Origin: Coniella vitis
Lineage: Eukaryota > Ascomycota > Sordariomycetes > Diaporthales > Schizoparmaceae
Assembly (NCBI GenBank): GCA_011317545.1
Contig: WUJK01000006.1
Span: 372,001-436,000, forward strand
DNA: 64,000 nt
Direction: 5' to 3'
In this document: in pieces, positions 1 to 13,178 of the stretch
How positions within the stretch are numbered: position 1 is the first letter of the stretch
Layout of the letters: each line of letters starts with the position of its first letter
The notes under the pieces: generated by a model
Databases searched by the model: none
Seen by the model: the letters and a program-made list of their open reading frames with translations, nothing else
What the model was told of the DNA's origin: nothing
Program-made: the position numbers and the translations under genes

Positions 1-1046
1 GAGACAAAGTGTTCCGTATGAATACAATTCAAGTTCATGTAAGGCGTTTGGAACTTAAAATAAGCATACTCTTGTCTTGTATCAAAATGAAAGTCGTTGC
101 GGCTATATATCGCTTGAGCCAATGAATATGCCACATGGTCCAAAATAAACCTACCATGTACATAGTATGTATAGTAAACACATAATACGAGATACCTCAA
201 CAAGAACCCTTGTCCAAGAGGCTGACAAGACTATAGATCGTGAATGGGCAAGTGAAGGAACCACATGGACAATGTATAGCGCAATGGCGAAGGTCCTGTC
301 TCGGTCTGCTTTTCTTGCGTAAACCTGCCAGCCTCTTGATTTTTTCTATATTGGGCATGTGCGTGGGAAGACAGGCAGGGGCAGGCCTAGGCGGCTCCAC
401 TGAATAAGGTAGCGGGCTGTCAGGGACCCACCGTGACAGACGGTATGATTGGCGCACTGGGGTCAAGGCGGCTGCGGGATGAATTTGGGTGGGCTGGGCT
501 GCGTCACGCCAGCCACCCAAAGACGCCCTATCTAATCGACGCGTTGCTGTGGATACGCGCACTTATGGTACGCAGGACAGTGCCGCCCACCCAAAACACT
601 TCCCAGCCCGCACATATCCCAGATGTCCTCTCTCCACTGGGAGAGGAGACAAGGGACTTGCGGCAGCGTTCTGGCTGGGTGGACATTTTGTCTGTCTGTC
701 TGCATGGCAACATCCACTTTGGCCATGCTTGCTCTTGCAGTTGGTTGCTCCTCCTGCTCTTCTGTTCCTGATCTTGAACTGTACTCGCTCTTCTTTCTTC
801 TCCATTTCATTCTTCTCCCAACCTCTTCTGGGAAGTCAAGACCCAAGAACCTACCTTCCTTTTCTACTTACACACATCTCTCTCCAAGCTAATTCTGCCT
901 AAGATCCCCATTGCAGAGAATTCAGCTCCCAACAGTCAGCAGTAAATCATTCGTGCCTTCTCTCCCGCTTCAGGTCGAGGCACGGCCTCCCGGACCAGCC
1001 AATTCTAGACTGCCTGCCCGCCTGTCGCTCAAATACACAGCGCAGA
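1..1046. other. Intergenic / 5' region of chitin synthase gene
   Basis: No gene is supported here. The stretch holds overlapping short open frames on both strands that look like chance. A copy of the TACATAGTA-type motif lies near 158-176. The last few hundred bases are pyrimidine-rich (many CTTCTC/TTCTCC runs), as is common in the 5' untranslated regions of highly expressed fungal genes, and are probably the leader of the chitin synthase at 1047. Confidence 0.5.
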
Positions 1047-4000
1047 ATGGACCGCCCAACCACGCCCTCGCTGCCGCCAGACTATGGTCGTCCCTACTAT
1101 GGCGACGATGACGACCTTCCCCTCGGCCAAGGCAGCACCGCCGCCGCCGTGAGGTTGCTAACGTCTATGGATGAGGATATGTCACCTGGTCGGCCGTATG
1201 TTTCTCCTTCTTCTCCCTCGCCGACTGCTGGGGCCAAGGCTTCCCCGCGAGTAGGCGCTTCCTCTCCGACTCCGCGGCCCTCGTTCAAGCGACAAGGAGC
1301 CGGCACTGTCAAGTTTGACCTCGAGCCGCTTAATACTGCTGCTGAGCGCGGCCGGGCTACTACACTGCGCGCACGGGCTTCCACAGCCAAACTGCAAAAG
1401 AAGACCACTCTCGATTATGAACCGGAGGGGGATCTTGCGTCGGCACTGCCCTTCATCCCAAAGGGCAGCTCCCCGCGCAGGGAGCTGCTGAGGAGGTCTA
1501 CCAGCGAGCTTGAAGCCCATCAACGGCCTTCACCAGTGCAGCATGACGAAAACTTACCAGCCAATAATTCTAGTAGCCCCAACACGCGCAATGCCTATCA
1601 GCCCTCGGTCTTCTCCACACACTCACACTCTCGCCATGCCTCCATCATCGACCCGCCCAGCATGCCCCCGCCAGACTCAACCTACGTACCCTTCCGGCGC
1701 CACGACGACGATGGCGCTCACCGCGGATCATACAGCCCTACGAGATCTGACTATGGCGGCAGAATGTCGCCCGTTTCTCCTACCTACGAGCCGGCCGCCA
1801 TCAACGGCAGCCCCAGACCCGGAAGCCCCTCGTCAAGATATGGCGGCAGCCCGAGGCGCCCTCTACCTCCGATGCCGCTCTTTTCTGGACGGCCCCGGTC
1901 ATCCTTTGCCGACGAGGCAACTGTTTCCATTCCCCTGGGTGCCGAAGCTGAGGATGTCTTCGCCGACCCAGAATCCCCTGACTTTGTCGGGGAGAAAATG
2001 AGGCGCGAGTCCTATCTGTCTCAGTCCCAGGAGACACTGAACGATGATGATCTCGAGACCCCCTTCTCCGAAAAATATGCACACTACGGCCCTGCGCCTG
2101 AAGGCCGACAAGAGCGAAGAGGCGCTCGAGCTCCGCAAATGAGCAGGAAGGAGGTCCAGCTCATCAACGGCGAGCTTGTGCTCGAGTGCAAGATCCCCAC
2201 CATTCTGTACAGCTTCTTGCCAAGGCGTGATGAGGTCGAGTTTACGCACATGCGGTACACTGCCGTCACCTGCGACCCAGACGACTTTGTCGATAGGGGT
2301 TACAAGCTCCGCCAAAATATTGGAAGGACTGCCCGCGAGACAGAGCTCTTCATCTGCGTGACAATGTACAATGAGGACGAGATTGGGTTTACTAGAACAA
2401 TGCATGCCGTCATGAAGAATATTGCCCACTTCTGCAGCAGAAGCAAGTCCAGAACATGGGGCGAGCACGGCTGGCAAAAGATTGTGGTCTGCATTGTTTC
2501 TGACGGACGCGAAAAAATCCACCCTCGAACTCTGGATGCTCTGTCCGCCATGGGTGTTTACCAGCATGGAATCGCCAAGAACTACGTCAACCAAAGAGCC
2601 GTGCAAGCTCACGTATACGAATACACGACACAGGTTTCGCTCGACTCGGATCTCAAATTCAAGGGCGCAGAAAAGGGCATCGTCCCTTGCCAAATGATCT
2701 TTTGTCTCAAGGAAAAGAACCAAAAGAAGCTCAACTCGCATCGTTGGTGCTTCAACGCGTTTGGTAAAGCCTTAAACCCCAATGTCTGCATTCTCCTCGA
2801 TGTTGGGACCAAGCCTGGAAGCAACTCGCTCTACCACCTGTGGAAAGCCTTCGACACCGATTCCAATGTTGCCGGCGCTTGTGGCGAAATCAAGGCAATG
2901 AAGGGTAAATGGGGCGCCAACCTTTTGAACCCTTTGGTTGCCTCGCAGAACTTTGAATACAAAATGTCCAACATCTTGGATAAGCCTCTAGAAAGTGTTT
3001 TTGGGTATATTACCGTCTTGCCGGGTGCCCTCAGTGCGTATCGCTACCACGCGCTGCTGAATGACGAGACTGGCCACGGTCCACTGAGCCAGTATTTCAA
3101 GGGAGAAGTCCTGCATGGTCAGCATGCTGATGTATTCACTGCCAATATGTACTTGGCTGAAGACCGTATTCTTTGTTGGGAATTGGTTGCCAAACGTGGC
3201 GAGAGCTGGGTCTTGAAATATGTGAAGAATTGCACTGGTGAGACGGATGTACCAGGTGAGTTGTATTATCGTCATCTCCTACTCGTGAGATGTCTGTGCT
3301 AACAGATCATATAGACTCTGTGCCCGAATTCGTCTCGCAACGCCGCAGATGGCTGAATGGTGCCTTCTTCGCTGCGGTATACTCACTGGTCCATTTCAAA
3401 CAACTTCTTGCAACAGACCACACAGTCGCCCGCAAGACGCTGCTCCTGATTGAATCTTTCTACCAGTTCATCCAGCTCCTCTTCACCTACTTCTCGCTCG
3501 CAAACTTCTTCCTGACCTTCTACTTCGTCGCTGGTGGTCTCGCTGACCCCACTGTGGATCCATTCCCAAGCAATCTTGGAAAGTACATATTCTACATCCT
3601 CAAGTACGCGCTGGTGCTCCTCATTTGCACGCAATTTATCATCTCCTTGGGCAACCGACCGCAAGGAGCTCGAAAGCTGTATCTGGGATCTATGATCACT
3701 TATGCAATAATCATGATCTACACGATGTTCGCGAGTGTCTACATCGTCGTCTACGAAATACGAAAGAGCAACGGCATCCAGATCAACAATTCCATCATGA
3801 CTGACATGATCATCTCCGTACTGTCAACATTTGGCCTATACTTTTTCATGTCATTTCTGTACTTTGAGCCATGGCACATGTTCACCTCGCTGTTACAATA
3901 TTTCATCATGTTGCCTTCCTATATCTGCACTCTCCAGATCTACGCCTTTTGCAACACTCACGACGTTACCTGGGGTACCAAGGGTGACAATGTCATGAAG

Positions 4001-4477
4001 ACAGACCTGGGAGGTGCTGTTGGAAAAGGCTCCACCGTCGAGCTTGACATGCCTTCTGAGCAACTCGATATCGATTCTGGCTATGATGAGGCTCTGCGCA
4101 ACCTGCGCGACCGAGTTGAGGTCCCATCCGCGCCCACTTCTGAGAGCCAGATGCAAGAGGACTACTACAAGTCTGTGCGAACGTGGATGGTCAGCACCTG
4201 GATGATGGCAAACGGCATTCTGGGTATGGCTGTTAGTGAGGTTTACGGCACCGGAGAGGTTGGCAGCAATGCTTACCTCGCCTTCATTCTTTGGAGTGTA
4301 GCTGTCTTGGCAGCTTTCCGTGCTCTCGGCTCTGGCATCTTTGCCATCATCAACATGATCAACATGATTGTTGAGGGTCGTGTCCGTCTAAGCCTCAAGA
4401 TTCCAAAGTGGCTGAGTGGTATGGGCAGTCGTATTTCTGAAACCTTCAGCAACGTGGGAAGCAGTATCAGACGTTGA
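1047..4477 (+). CDS. Chitin synthase, division 1 (class I/II type), two exons
   Basis: Makes chitin by transferring N-acetylglucosamine from UDP-GlcNAc at the plasma membrane. Exons are 1047-3255 and 3315-4477; the 59-nt intron (GTGAGT...ATAG) splits an Asp codon and restores the conserved join before SVPEFVSQRRRW. The product is 1123 residues. About 340 N-terminal residues are Ser/Pro-rich and disordered. The Chitin_synth_1N/Chitin_synth_1 catalytic core follows, with EDR at 705-707 and the processivity/acceptor motif QRRRW at 745-749. After it come several hydrophobic membrane segments and a large cytosolic loop. The globular SDGREKIHPRTLD and GTKPGSNSLYHLW blocks are typical of division 1. 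There is no myosin motor or cytochrome b5 domain, so it is not class V/VII or IV. Class I versus II (or III) needs a tree. The N-terminal tail is long for the family. Confidence 0.94.
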
Positions 4478-5239
4478 ACAAGCAAAGGCTATGAAAGGTG
4501 ACGGGTGTGTATGAGTTTGAAAGTTTGGTCCTGTCATTTTTCCTTTCTAACCCCGTCTATATGTGTGATTGGTAATGGGTTTGTTTATATTGTTTGGGAG
4601 TAAACATTGTTATGATACCGCAAAAGTGTGGCTAATGGATCTCATTGGCACACACTCGTTGTTGCATTTAGAATGAAACGGTTGCTTGATGGGATGGAAT
4701 AGGAACTGGCGTTATGATGACGAATACAAACGATTTCTTATGCACATGTCAGAGGAAATGGGTACGACTCTTGCGAGTTAAATTGATAGCGCAGGGGGTT
4801 TCTGAAATCGTGTATTTGAAAAAGAACATACAGCAAAGATACAAATCCATATACACAACCAAAAAATGCAGTGAGTCAATAATATACAATCGAGATCCAG
4901 CCATGATATACACCTGAATAACCCAGAACTTGATCTTTTTTCTATTTCCTATCTTTTGCTCTCCTTTCTGTTTTCCCCCGGTGGCATGCGCACCGCACCC
5001 TACAATGCCCCCAAACCGCCACAATTCTTTACAAAATCAAAAATACCACCCCGGTGTGCCAAATCCATCCATACATATATAATACGCCTTCGTATAAATC
5101 CACAAACAAGCTTCGCCTATCAAAGTAGTAACGCCAAAAAGTGCACGAACCAGCCCTGGCAAATGCGCTCGAGCTTGAGTTGGGGTGTTTTGTCCCTCTT
5201 TCCTTTTCTTGATGTCCATGGTAGTGCAAGTGGATTGCT
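4478..5239. other. Intergenic between convergent genes
   Basis: Convergent gap between the chitin synthase and the sulfite reductase gene, presumably both 3' untranslated regions. It is AT-richer than its flanks. I see no gene or repeat in it. Confidence 0.5.
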
Positions 5240-8200
5240 CTACTCTTCTTCGGCATCTTCCTCAGCGACCTGAATTGAGAAAGTCAGTACTGTGGTCATC
5301 ACAAAACGGTCAAATAAATTGGAAATGGCAGATTCAACTCACATCGTTGTGGAAGTTGGTTCCATCAGTAGTCGCCTTAATGTAGCCGGCACGGATGCAG
5401 AAGTCTCCGAACTTCTCACCCTCCTGTCGCTCCAGAGCATACTGCTTCAGCAGAGGCTTCATTATGCTCAGGATCTCCTCCTCTTTGATGCTGGAGCGGT
5501 AGAGCTTGTTCAGACGCTGGCCGTGGTATCCACCGCCCAGATACATGTTGTATGCGCCGTAGGCCTTGCCAACAAAAGCGACCTCAGCCAGCCAGGGTCT
5601 GGCACAACCGTTGGGACAACCCGTCATGCGCATGACGATCGAGTCTTGGCGCAGACCGTTCTCCTCGAGGCAGTCCTCGAGCTTGGAAATGAGTACGGGC
5701 AGGTAGCGCTCCGACTCGGCCATTGCAAGACCGCAGGTGGGGAAGGCAACACAAGCGGAAGAGCTAAGACGCAGGCCAGAGAACTTGATGTTGTCGAGCT
5801 TGTACTTCTTGAGCAGCGCCTTCATATCGTCAAGATCCTCATCAGCCACGTTGCTGAGGATGACGTGCTGGTTACCAGTCAGGCGGAACTCGCCCTTGTG
5901 GACCTTGGCAATCTCACGCATACCCGTCTTCATCTGGAAAGTAGCGGTATCCTCGATACGGCCGTTCTCAATAAAGAGGGTAAAGTGGTTCATGCCAAGC
6001 TCGTCGCGCTGCCAACCAAAAGTGTCGACGTTAGACTCAAACTTGAATGGCCGTGCCTTTTCGAACTGCTTGCCCCACAACTCTTCAACCTTGGACCGGA
6101 AAACGTCGACGCCCATGTCGTCAATGGTGTACTTGAGACGGGCGTGCTTGCGGTTCTTGCGGTCACCGTGGTCACGCTGCACCAACATAACCTTCTCGCA
6201 GGCAATGTGAACATCGGCAGTGTGAACGAAGCCAAGCATGCGACCGGTCTGCGGGTATGTCTTCTTATTGTTGTGCGTGGTACCCATACCACCACCCGCC
6301 GTCAGGTTGAAGCCCACAAGATGTCCGTCCTCACCCTTGATTGCGATCAGACCAATATCGTGGGCGTAGACATCAGTGTCGTTGTGAGGAGGAACAGCGA
6401 TGGTGATCTTGAACTTTCTGGGCAGGTAGGTAGGTCCATACAGGGGCTCGAAGTCTTGCACAGCATCACCAGCAATCTGTGTCTTCTTGTTGTCATCGTC
6501 CGTCAACCAAATCTCGTGGTAGGCGGTCGTGGATGGAAGAAGGTGGTCGCTGATGCGCTTGGAGCACTCGTGCACTTCCCTGTGGTAGACAGATTGCGTG
6601 GGCAGGGAACTGCACATGACGTTACGGTTCACGTCACCACAAGCGGCGATGGTGGTCATTAAAGCGCGGTTGATGGCTTGCATGGCCGGCTTGAGCTTGC
6701 CCTTGACAACACCGTGGAACTGGAAGGTTTGACGGGTCGTCAATTTCATGGTCTCGTTTCCGAGCTCGTTGGCAATGTCATCCATCTGCACCCATTGCTT
6801 GGGAGTGGCAACACCACTGGGCAGACGGCAACGGATCATAAAAGAGTAAGCGGGCTCCAGGCCTTGGGCCTTTCTCTCGTCCCGGATATCTCTGTCGTCT
6901 TGCATGTAGGTACCGTGGAACTTGGTTAGCTGCTGGTCAGCGGCCGAGATGGCTCCAGTAGTAGGGTCATTGAGACCCTCCACAATGGTACCACGCAAGT
7001 AGTTGGATGCCAACTTGATGTCCTCGTTGGTGATTGGCGGGGGCTCATCGGGCAGACCCTCAACGCTTGCAACGCCAAGAGCTTGCCAGATTTTGGGCTC
7101 CCATTCGCTATAACCTGTTTGGTAGCCATCGGGATCTTGGTCATCACCAAGGCCAATCTCTGCCAGGTGCTTGCCACCAAAGTCAGCTAGCTTCCTGTCA
7201 AGATCCTTGGCAGGCTTGTTATAGTAGATCTTGTCTTCCTTGCGGGGCCAGTAGTGGCTGTCACCAAGACCAAACACGGAGTAGTTGACTGACGCCAGGT
7301 CGAGCTCAGTGCTGTCCTTGACCGCACTCCAGAATGCAAGACCGTTCTGGGGGAATTCACCCTGACCAGCAGTAGCAGTAATGAACACAATGTTTTCCTC
7401 GGTCGAGAGATCCTCCACTGGGTAGTCTTCCATGGCGAGGACGGTGGTCTTGAGACCTCTAGCCTTGCCACGGTTTCCGAGACGCTTGGCAATGGACTGT
7501 GCGTTACCACCATCCGAGGCGAACAAGATAGTGAGGGGAGCACCTTGAAGACCTTCCAAGAGCTGGGCGTACGCATCCTTAGCCTTTCGCCTTTGCTGCT
7601 TGCGGATTTCGGTGCCAAAGTCCTCGGACAGGACAGGGGCGTACTTGGGTTCCTTGGCCATCAACTGGGTCATGTGGTTGTCTCTGTCCAGAAACTCCTT
7701 CAGCTCCTTCTTGATGCGCTCGGAGTCCAAGGAGAAGACAGGCTCGCCCTTCTGCTCGTTGGACGGATTCCAACGGTACAGTGGCCAGTAGCCAATGTCA
7801 ACGGCCTGCTTCGTCTCCTTCAGGACTGTCAGAGGAGAGTCGTGCTCGCCATTGTATGGCAAGTAAGCCAACACAATGGAAGGGCCGTTAAACTTGTCGG
7901 CTTCGTCCATGGCCTGCAACACTTGCGTGTATGAGCTGTAGACAGCGACAGACGCAACGTAGACGTTTCCAAAGTTCATAGCGTACAATCCAATGTCCTT
8001 CTTTCTCCGGGCAGCATCGGCTGCTGCCCGCTCAGAGTAAGGTGTCGAATCAATGATGAGCATATTGACGTTCTCGCCGGAAGCCAGGACGTGGTGGACA
8101 CCAGAGTTCCCGAGGTCATATGACCAGGCATCAGAGCCAACCAGCCACAGAGACTCCTTGCGGAAGAAGGCCTTGTTCGCGAGGAGCTTCTGAGAAGCGG

Positions 8201-10300
8201 AAGAGTTCTCCTTCTCCAGTGTTGTGATTGCGTCCTCAGCAAGCTGCTCAATCTTGGACAGATTTTCGGCTTGCGAAGACCATTGCGAAAGAGCTCGCTT
8301 GGAGTCTTCAGTCGAGAGGGTAGCAGCACTCTCCTTGACGTCAACAACGAACTGTTGCCTCTTCTCCTTACGTGCCAAGAGAGAGCCAAAGCCAAACTCG
8401 GGGCTGGCAGAAACGGTGGCCGAGATGCCAGCGTTCTCAGACTGCAGCGAGTTCGCAAGATAGACCCTTGAGCCAAACAATTGGTCCAAGATCTTGGTGT
8501 AAGCAGTCTCAAGCTTAGGCTTCTCGAGCGCGTACTCGGTCGAGTCTGCTGGACCCTCACGGGAGCCGACCTCGAGATTCTGAATAGGCTTCTCCGAGAC
8601 GAGATTTTGGTAGACGCCTCGCAGCGCTTGTGTGACAGTCTCGTGGGTGAGATAGCCGAGCTGATAACCCACAATGGTCTCCACACCTCCCATGCCGCTC
8701 TTGAGAGATGTGAGAACATCAATCAGCAAGGGGCCCCACTTGGTCGTCTTCTTCGAAACCTGTTCCAATACTGCGACCTTCTTGATGGACTTGGGAAGCA
8801 CATCAATCAGCTTAATGCCCAGCCATGGCCTGTAAAGACGAGGAGTAAGGATGGCGCATTTGGCAAAATCTTCAGTGGGTGGTGCCTGGTCAATTGCATC
8901 GCCGAACAAGCCTGCATCGGAACCAAATATGAAGAGACAAGTCTCGGCAGTTGCTGAGCCCGAGTATTCAAACACGTTGTATTCCCGTCCAGTGAGTTTC
9001 TTGATCTGCCCCCAAATGAGATTGACGTAGTTGTAGATATGCTCAGATGTGACGACTGGAGGCTGGGCCTCGATTGTCGTAGCAGAAGACTCGCTAGGAG
9101 GGCTGCTGGAAATGCTTTGCTGGCTAGACTTTTCGGAAGCTTGCGAAGAAGACTTGTCTTCATTTTCGGAGGTATTGAGACCCGTAGGTTTCGAAGATTG
9201 TGCTGGCGCTATTGTCTCGCCACTGAGGTCAATGAGATCCCCAGCCACCGCAACTCTTCCACCATCAGCGTAAATGCCGGACTCTGAAATCGTAGAGTCT
9301 TGAAGGCGACGGATGAGGTCCACGTTGAGGACTTCGCGCAGAGTGCTGGGTACCTCCAGCTCAACCGGCTTGTCGTCCTTGCAAGCTGCGGAGCTGAAAA
9401 AATGTATAACACCCTTTCCGGAGCGAATGGCGAGCGCATGAGCGGTCAGAGCCATATCCTGGGCCTCCTGGACAGACTCGGACTGCAGAAATGACCATCC
9501 TGAATTCCTTATCGAGGTAATAGTCGAGTAGTCTGGGAATTGCTCGGGGTGGAGAGCTACGTGGATGACGACTGGGTAGTTGGCGAGCTTGTAGAGGTGG
9601 CCAATCGAAGGGATTAATATGCGGGAGGAGGTGGTGACGGAGACAAGACGACCGTTTCGCGCGGGCTCAAAGACAGACAGCAATGGGTCGGCATTGTGTC
9701 TTATAGAGAGGAGCTACAAGCCATTGTCAGCCAGGAAACTTTGGCGACGAGAAAGATTAGAGAAAAGCCTGGATGAAATTCGTTCGCACCTCTGGAACAG
9801 ACTCGGCATTCTTGGCAACCAGGCTCTTTTCCTTTCTGCTGTGGTATCTCTTGAGGTGGTTGGAGAACTCGGAATCGACAGCCAGAGAAGGCTGTACGCT
9901 GACAATCACATCACTGGCCTGGTAGGCAATCCGAGCGACTGAGAGAATGCTGATTAGCACTTGAAATAGGTCCAGAGAGATGGAGTTGATGTGCGCTAGT
10001 GGCCAGGCAATCCCAAGCTCTATGTCTTCGAGAGAACGAGAGTTTAAGAGTACGATAACCAAGCATCATGTCCTGTTTAAAAAAAAAAAACATCCTCCCA
10101 TCGCTCATATACAGATCTCGGCAGATGGGATAGACGCCGCGTAAGGTGCCAGGAGGGGGGAAGGTCCATCACGTACCGGCCTCAGCAGGCGTTTGGATGC
10201 CAGGCAAGGGAGAGGATGCCATTGCGGATGTGGTGTTGTAGGTGGAGGCCTTTGGCCGGAGGGAGGTCGAGGTATCAAGGGCCTTGAAGAGAAAGGACAT
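5240..10300 (-). CDS. Sulfite reductase [NADPH] beta subunit (hemoprotein)
   Basis: Reduces sulfite to sulfide in assimilatory sulfur metabolism together with a flavoprotein alpha subunit; the orthologue of yeast MET5/ECM17. Exons on the minus strand are 10300-10177, 9938-9790, 9713-5343 and 5269-5240, all in phase, giving 1557 residues. Order: an N-terminal pyruvate-ferredoxin-oxidoreductase-like region; a flavodoxin-like domain near residues 812-960 beginning LTILFASDGGNAQSIAKR; then two nitrite/sulfite reductase half-domains. The siroheme/4Fe-4S ligands are visible as a C-X5-C (CVAFPTC, about residue 1410) and a C-X3-C (CPNGC, about 1453), so the cofactor site looks intact. The last coding exon is only 30 nt and encodes an acidic VAEEDAEEE tail; without it the frame would stop at a TGA just inside the intron. 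The start is the first ATG upstream of spliceable exons that rebuild the conserved N terminus. Confidence 0.95.
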
Positions 10301-12363
10301 TGTGGAAAGAGGGCGAGGCGAGCCTCATAGGGGCGGCACGTCGGATATATCGTGACTCGCGAGAGGGTCCTCGAGGCCGATGCGGAAGCCACTGTCCTGG
10401 GCGGCCAAAAAATTTGGCAATTACAGCATCAATCAGATGCGGTACTGCACTGGATTGCTGGTACTGTACAATAGTTTCGTACTAGGGATGCGCGAGAAGA
10501 CTGCCCCACCATGCAGGACGGTGCAGGGTTGGCTTGCGGCACCTGGGCAAAACTGGGGGGCGTGGCTGCGTGGGACATGGAGTTTGCTCGGCAAGGAGCG
10601 CTGAGCGTGTGGAATCCCAGTGGCCCATTTGGTGCCTCTGGGGTCGCAGGCCTGCGCTGTACTAGCAAATTCGAGCAGTTGCTCATGTCGAGGAGCGATG
10701 GCGTGATTGTCCTTAGCGCGGCGAGCTGCAAAGTGGTTGGGCAGAGTTTGGGGCGAGGATCCCGCTCGCCTGCTCATGATTCAACAGGTCTGATCTGGGG
10801 GAGCGCAATGCCAGGCATGTCTAGATGCCGCGCGAGCCAATTGCAGGCGCTGCATTAACACTGAATGGCGGGCCCTCTCACCCAGTCCCAGCTCTGCTGC
10901 GTGCTGGCATTCCATTTTCCCTGACAAATGTGGCCCGAGAGCCGCCGCAACGGTTCCTCGGTCGTTAGAGTTGCCGCTAAACCGTCGCTTAGCAAGAGCC
11001 GCAGCCGCTGCCTGCATGGGGCCGCGGACAACCTCTAACTCAACACGCCCAAAAGACGTGCTTTTCGATAAATATTCGAGTGGTCAACACCGTGTTTACT
11101 GGGCTTATACAAAGTAATCAATGAAATGGGCTGATTCATGACCCTCTTCTTGTGTTGTGCACGTAAAGAATGCTGTTGCTTGATGCTCATTTGCCTTCCA
11201 AAATGAGCCAACTTGCTGCGTAACCGTCACAGGTGCTTGAGCTTTGTGTACATAACCGGATTGAGTAATTCCAAGTTGCTTATGGTGAGACCAGAAGCCA
11301 GTCTGTCGTGCTAATCGCTTTCACCTCATACTGTGCCATACTGTACCATTTCTGTACCAGCTGATGCTCCAAAGATTTCATCAGACCTGCCAGTCTAATT
11401 TCGTCTCAACCAGTCGTTGCCACTGACAACAGCAGCGATTGCACATATACATAGTACATATTAGCATATTAGCAGTTTTGAATACGTCTGATATTTACAT
11501 GATACTATGTACATAGTACATAGCAACCGTCATGAAAAGAACACCCTCCCCTGTCCTTTCCAACCATCAGAGCTCGCCATGTGGACCTGGAACTCCTTCC
11601 AGAAGGTTTTTGGCCATTCTCCAGATTTCTCGGTATCGGCAGTTTTGCTAGCAGGTACACATCCTGTACGAGAGCCCCGTCCATAGTAAATCTTTGGCGA
11701 GCAGCAAGCTATCGATGGTGGCAATCTCGTCCCACAAACGTGGAGAATCGGGATTTGGTGTTCTTGTGCTGTCGAACGACCTCACCAGGAAACTCGCCTA
11801 TACGCGTCAATTTCGGTATTTGTCTCGCAGATCATAAGCAAAGCCACAATGGCTAGGCACTACTTGCTTGGTTTCACAGTATGTGAATAATGATATATAG
11901 GAGCTATTACTTGTGTGTCTTTATTCCAAGAGAGCAGCTGTGTCGGTACTAAACTACGTGAGAATAGTGAATGCTCAGATGGTTTCCGCCTCGCATGCTG
12001 CTCGCTCTCGAGGATACCCAAGAATCATTTGAGTTGGCGTACAGCTTCTGGATCGTGGCCATGCTAAACCTTACTGATCAGTTGTCTACGGGCAGAAAGC
12101 ACAGTTTTATAAACACAATGAATCTCATTAAATACAGCACCTTAGCAAATACAGCAGCCTAACCTTCCTTGGCTCATCCAACGCCAAACCACCAGACATC
12201 CTAAAAGCTTCTGCAGAACGCCAATGCCTTGCTCGCTCTATATGCCCGTATGCAATATGCCATATATATGCGTCGAAGCCAACAGCAAATGGTACATAAT
12301 CAACCTTATCATGAAAAGGATGCTCTGACCAAAAACAAAAAAGTTCTTGTCGTGAGTGCATGC
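10301..12363. other. Long intergenic gap
   Basis: Two kilobases without a supportable gene. The part next to the sulfite reductase start is GC-richer, with overlapping chance frames on both strands at about 10430-10860. From about 11440 it becomes AT-rich and carries the perfect palindrome TACTATGTACATAGTA near 11504. I found no transposase-like frame, tRNA boxes or tandem repeat. Confidence 0.5.
11450..11523. repeat. Palindromic TACTATGTACATAGTA motif cluster
   Basis: The bases at about 11504-11519 read TACTATGTACATAGTA, which equals its own reverse complement. A second incomplete copy (ATACATAGTACATAT) lies about 50 bases upstream. The same 9-mer core recurs in many intergenic gaps of the window (see findings). 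Confidence 0.8.
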
Positions 12364-13178
12364 CTACTCATCCTCTCCATCAACATCACCCGCAAGTGGA
12401 GCCCTCGTCCGACCATTGACAGCCCATTCCTCGTCCCCGCTGCTGCCGCTGAGCCAGTAATCCCGGCCAACAAATTCCATTGTCCGCCCCAATGTTCCCT
12501 TCCAGCCCTCGCCTTCGGGCGAATCTGCAGCAAACAAACTGCCCATGACCTCCTTCTCCTGCGCCGCATCCGTCACGTAGCGGCGAAGAGTCTGCCTCGT
12601 AAAGGACATGACAACTAGCATCAGATATAACCGCACCAGCATCAGCGCCGCAATCAGCACCATGCTGGCTGCCGTGTCGGTCGCCTGGGCCGCTGCATCG
12701 CCTGCTGGGTTGCCCTCGCTGGCAATGTACCACTCGACGGCGAACAAAGTGGTGTAGGCTGCGTTGAGGGCCGTGTCAATGATGTACACCCAGGCAAGGA
12801 GCAGAATGTGGAACGGGGTTTGTTTCCGGATATGCGGGAGCAGAAAAGCGAGCGTCACGAGGACGGCGGTCGAGTACAGGTACATGGAGAGCTGGGCGGC
12901 ATCGAAGGCGAAGCCGGTCAGGATGGCAAGCAGACCGTACAATCCCGTGGCTTTATTGACGATGAGGGTGATTGTGATGATTTCGGTACCCGTTTGCAAC
13001 GACATAAGGCCGAGGCATGTCTGCATTTAAAGAAAGTCGTCCGTCAAATCAGTCAATCGTTCCACTCTTGGGGGCCGCCTGTGGCTGGTTCGTTCACTGG
13101 ATGGTGTAAAAAAAAAAAAAAAACTAAACTTGCCTTTGGCTTTGGCAGTCGCAGCCACGAGGTCCAGGAAGTCGGCAT
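12364..13178 (-). CDS. KEI1: Kei1-type subunit of inositol phosphorylceramide synthase
   Basis: A Golgi membrane partner of the IPC synthase catalytic subunit Aur1 in fungal sphingolipid synthesis. The LGLMSLQTGTEIITITLIVNK block and four hydrophobic segments match the Kei1 (DUF1753) family. Two exons on the minus strand: 13178-13134 (MPTSWTSWLRLPKPK) and 13020-12364, together 233 residues. The intron 13133-13021 starts with GC: the donor reads AAG|GCAAGT, a textbook GC-AG donor, and the acceptor is ATGCAG. An ATG that falls inside this acceptor (13026) would give a wrong start lacking the basic N terminus. The intron carries a T16 run (A16 on the plus strand, 13108-13123). The C terminus is a soluble acidic tail after the fourth membrane segment. 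Family call is firm; the first exon is inferred from splice signals and from its resemblance to Kei1 N termini. Confidence 0.85.

Noticed and set aside
197..902. Overlapping 100-140 codon frames on both strands upstream of the chitin synthase
   Set aside because: No motif, no splice partner, strong overlap between strands; looks like chance in leader DNA.
1899..2741. 280-codon minus-strand frame
   Set aside because: Antisense to the chitin synthase catalytic core; no recognisable features.
5292..6662. 456-codon open frame on the plus strand
   Set aside because: Lies fully antisense to the conserved reductase domains of the sulfite reductase gene. Its Val/Leu/Glu-rich sequence is what the complementary frame of such a GC-rich gene gives.
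10433..10858. Opposed open frames of about 115 codons
   Set aside because: They overlap on both strands, have no family features, and lie in the sulfite reductase upstream region.
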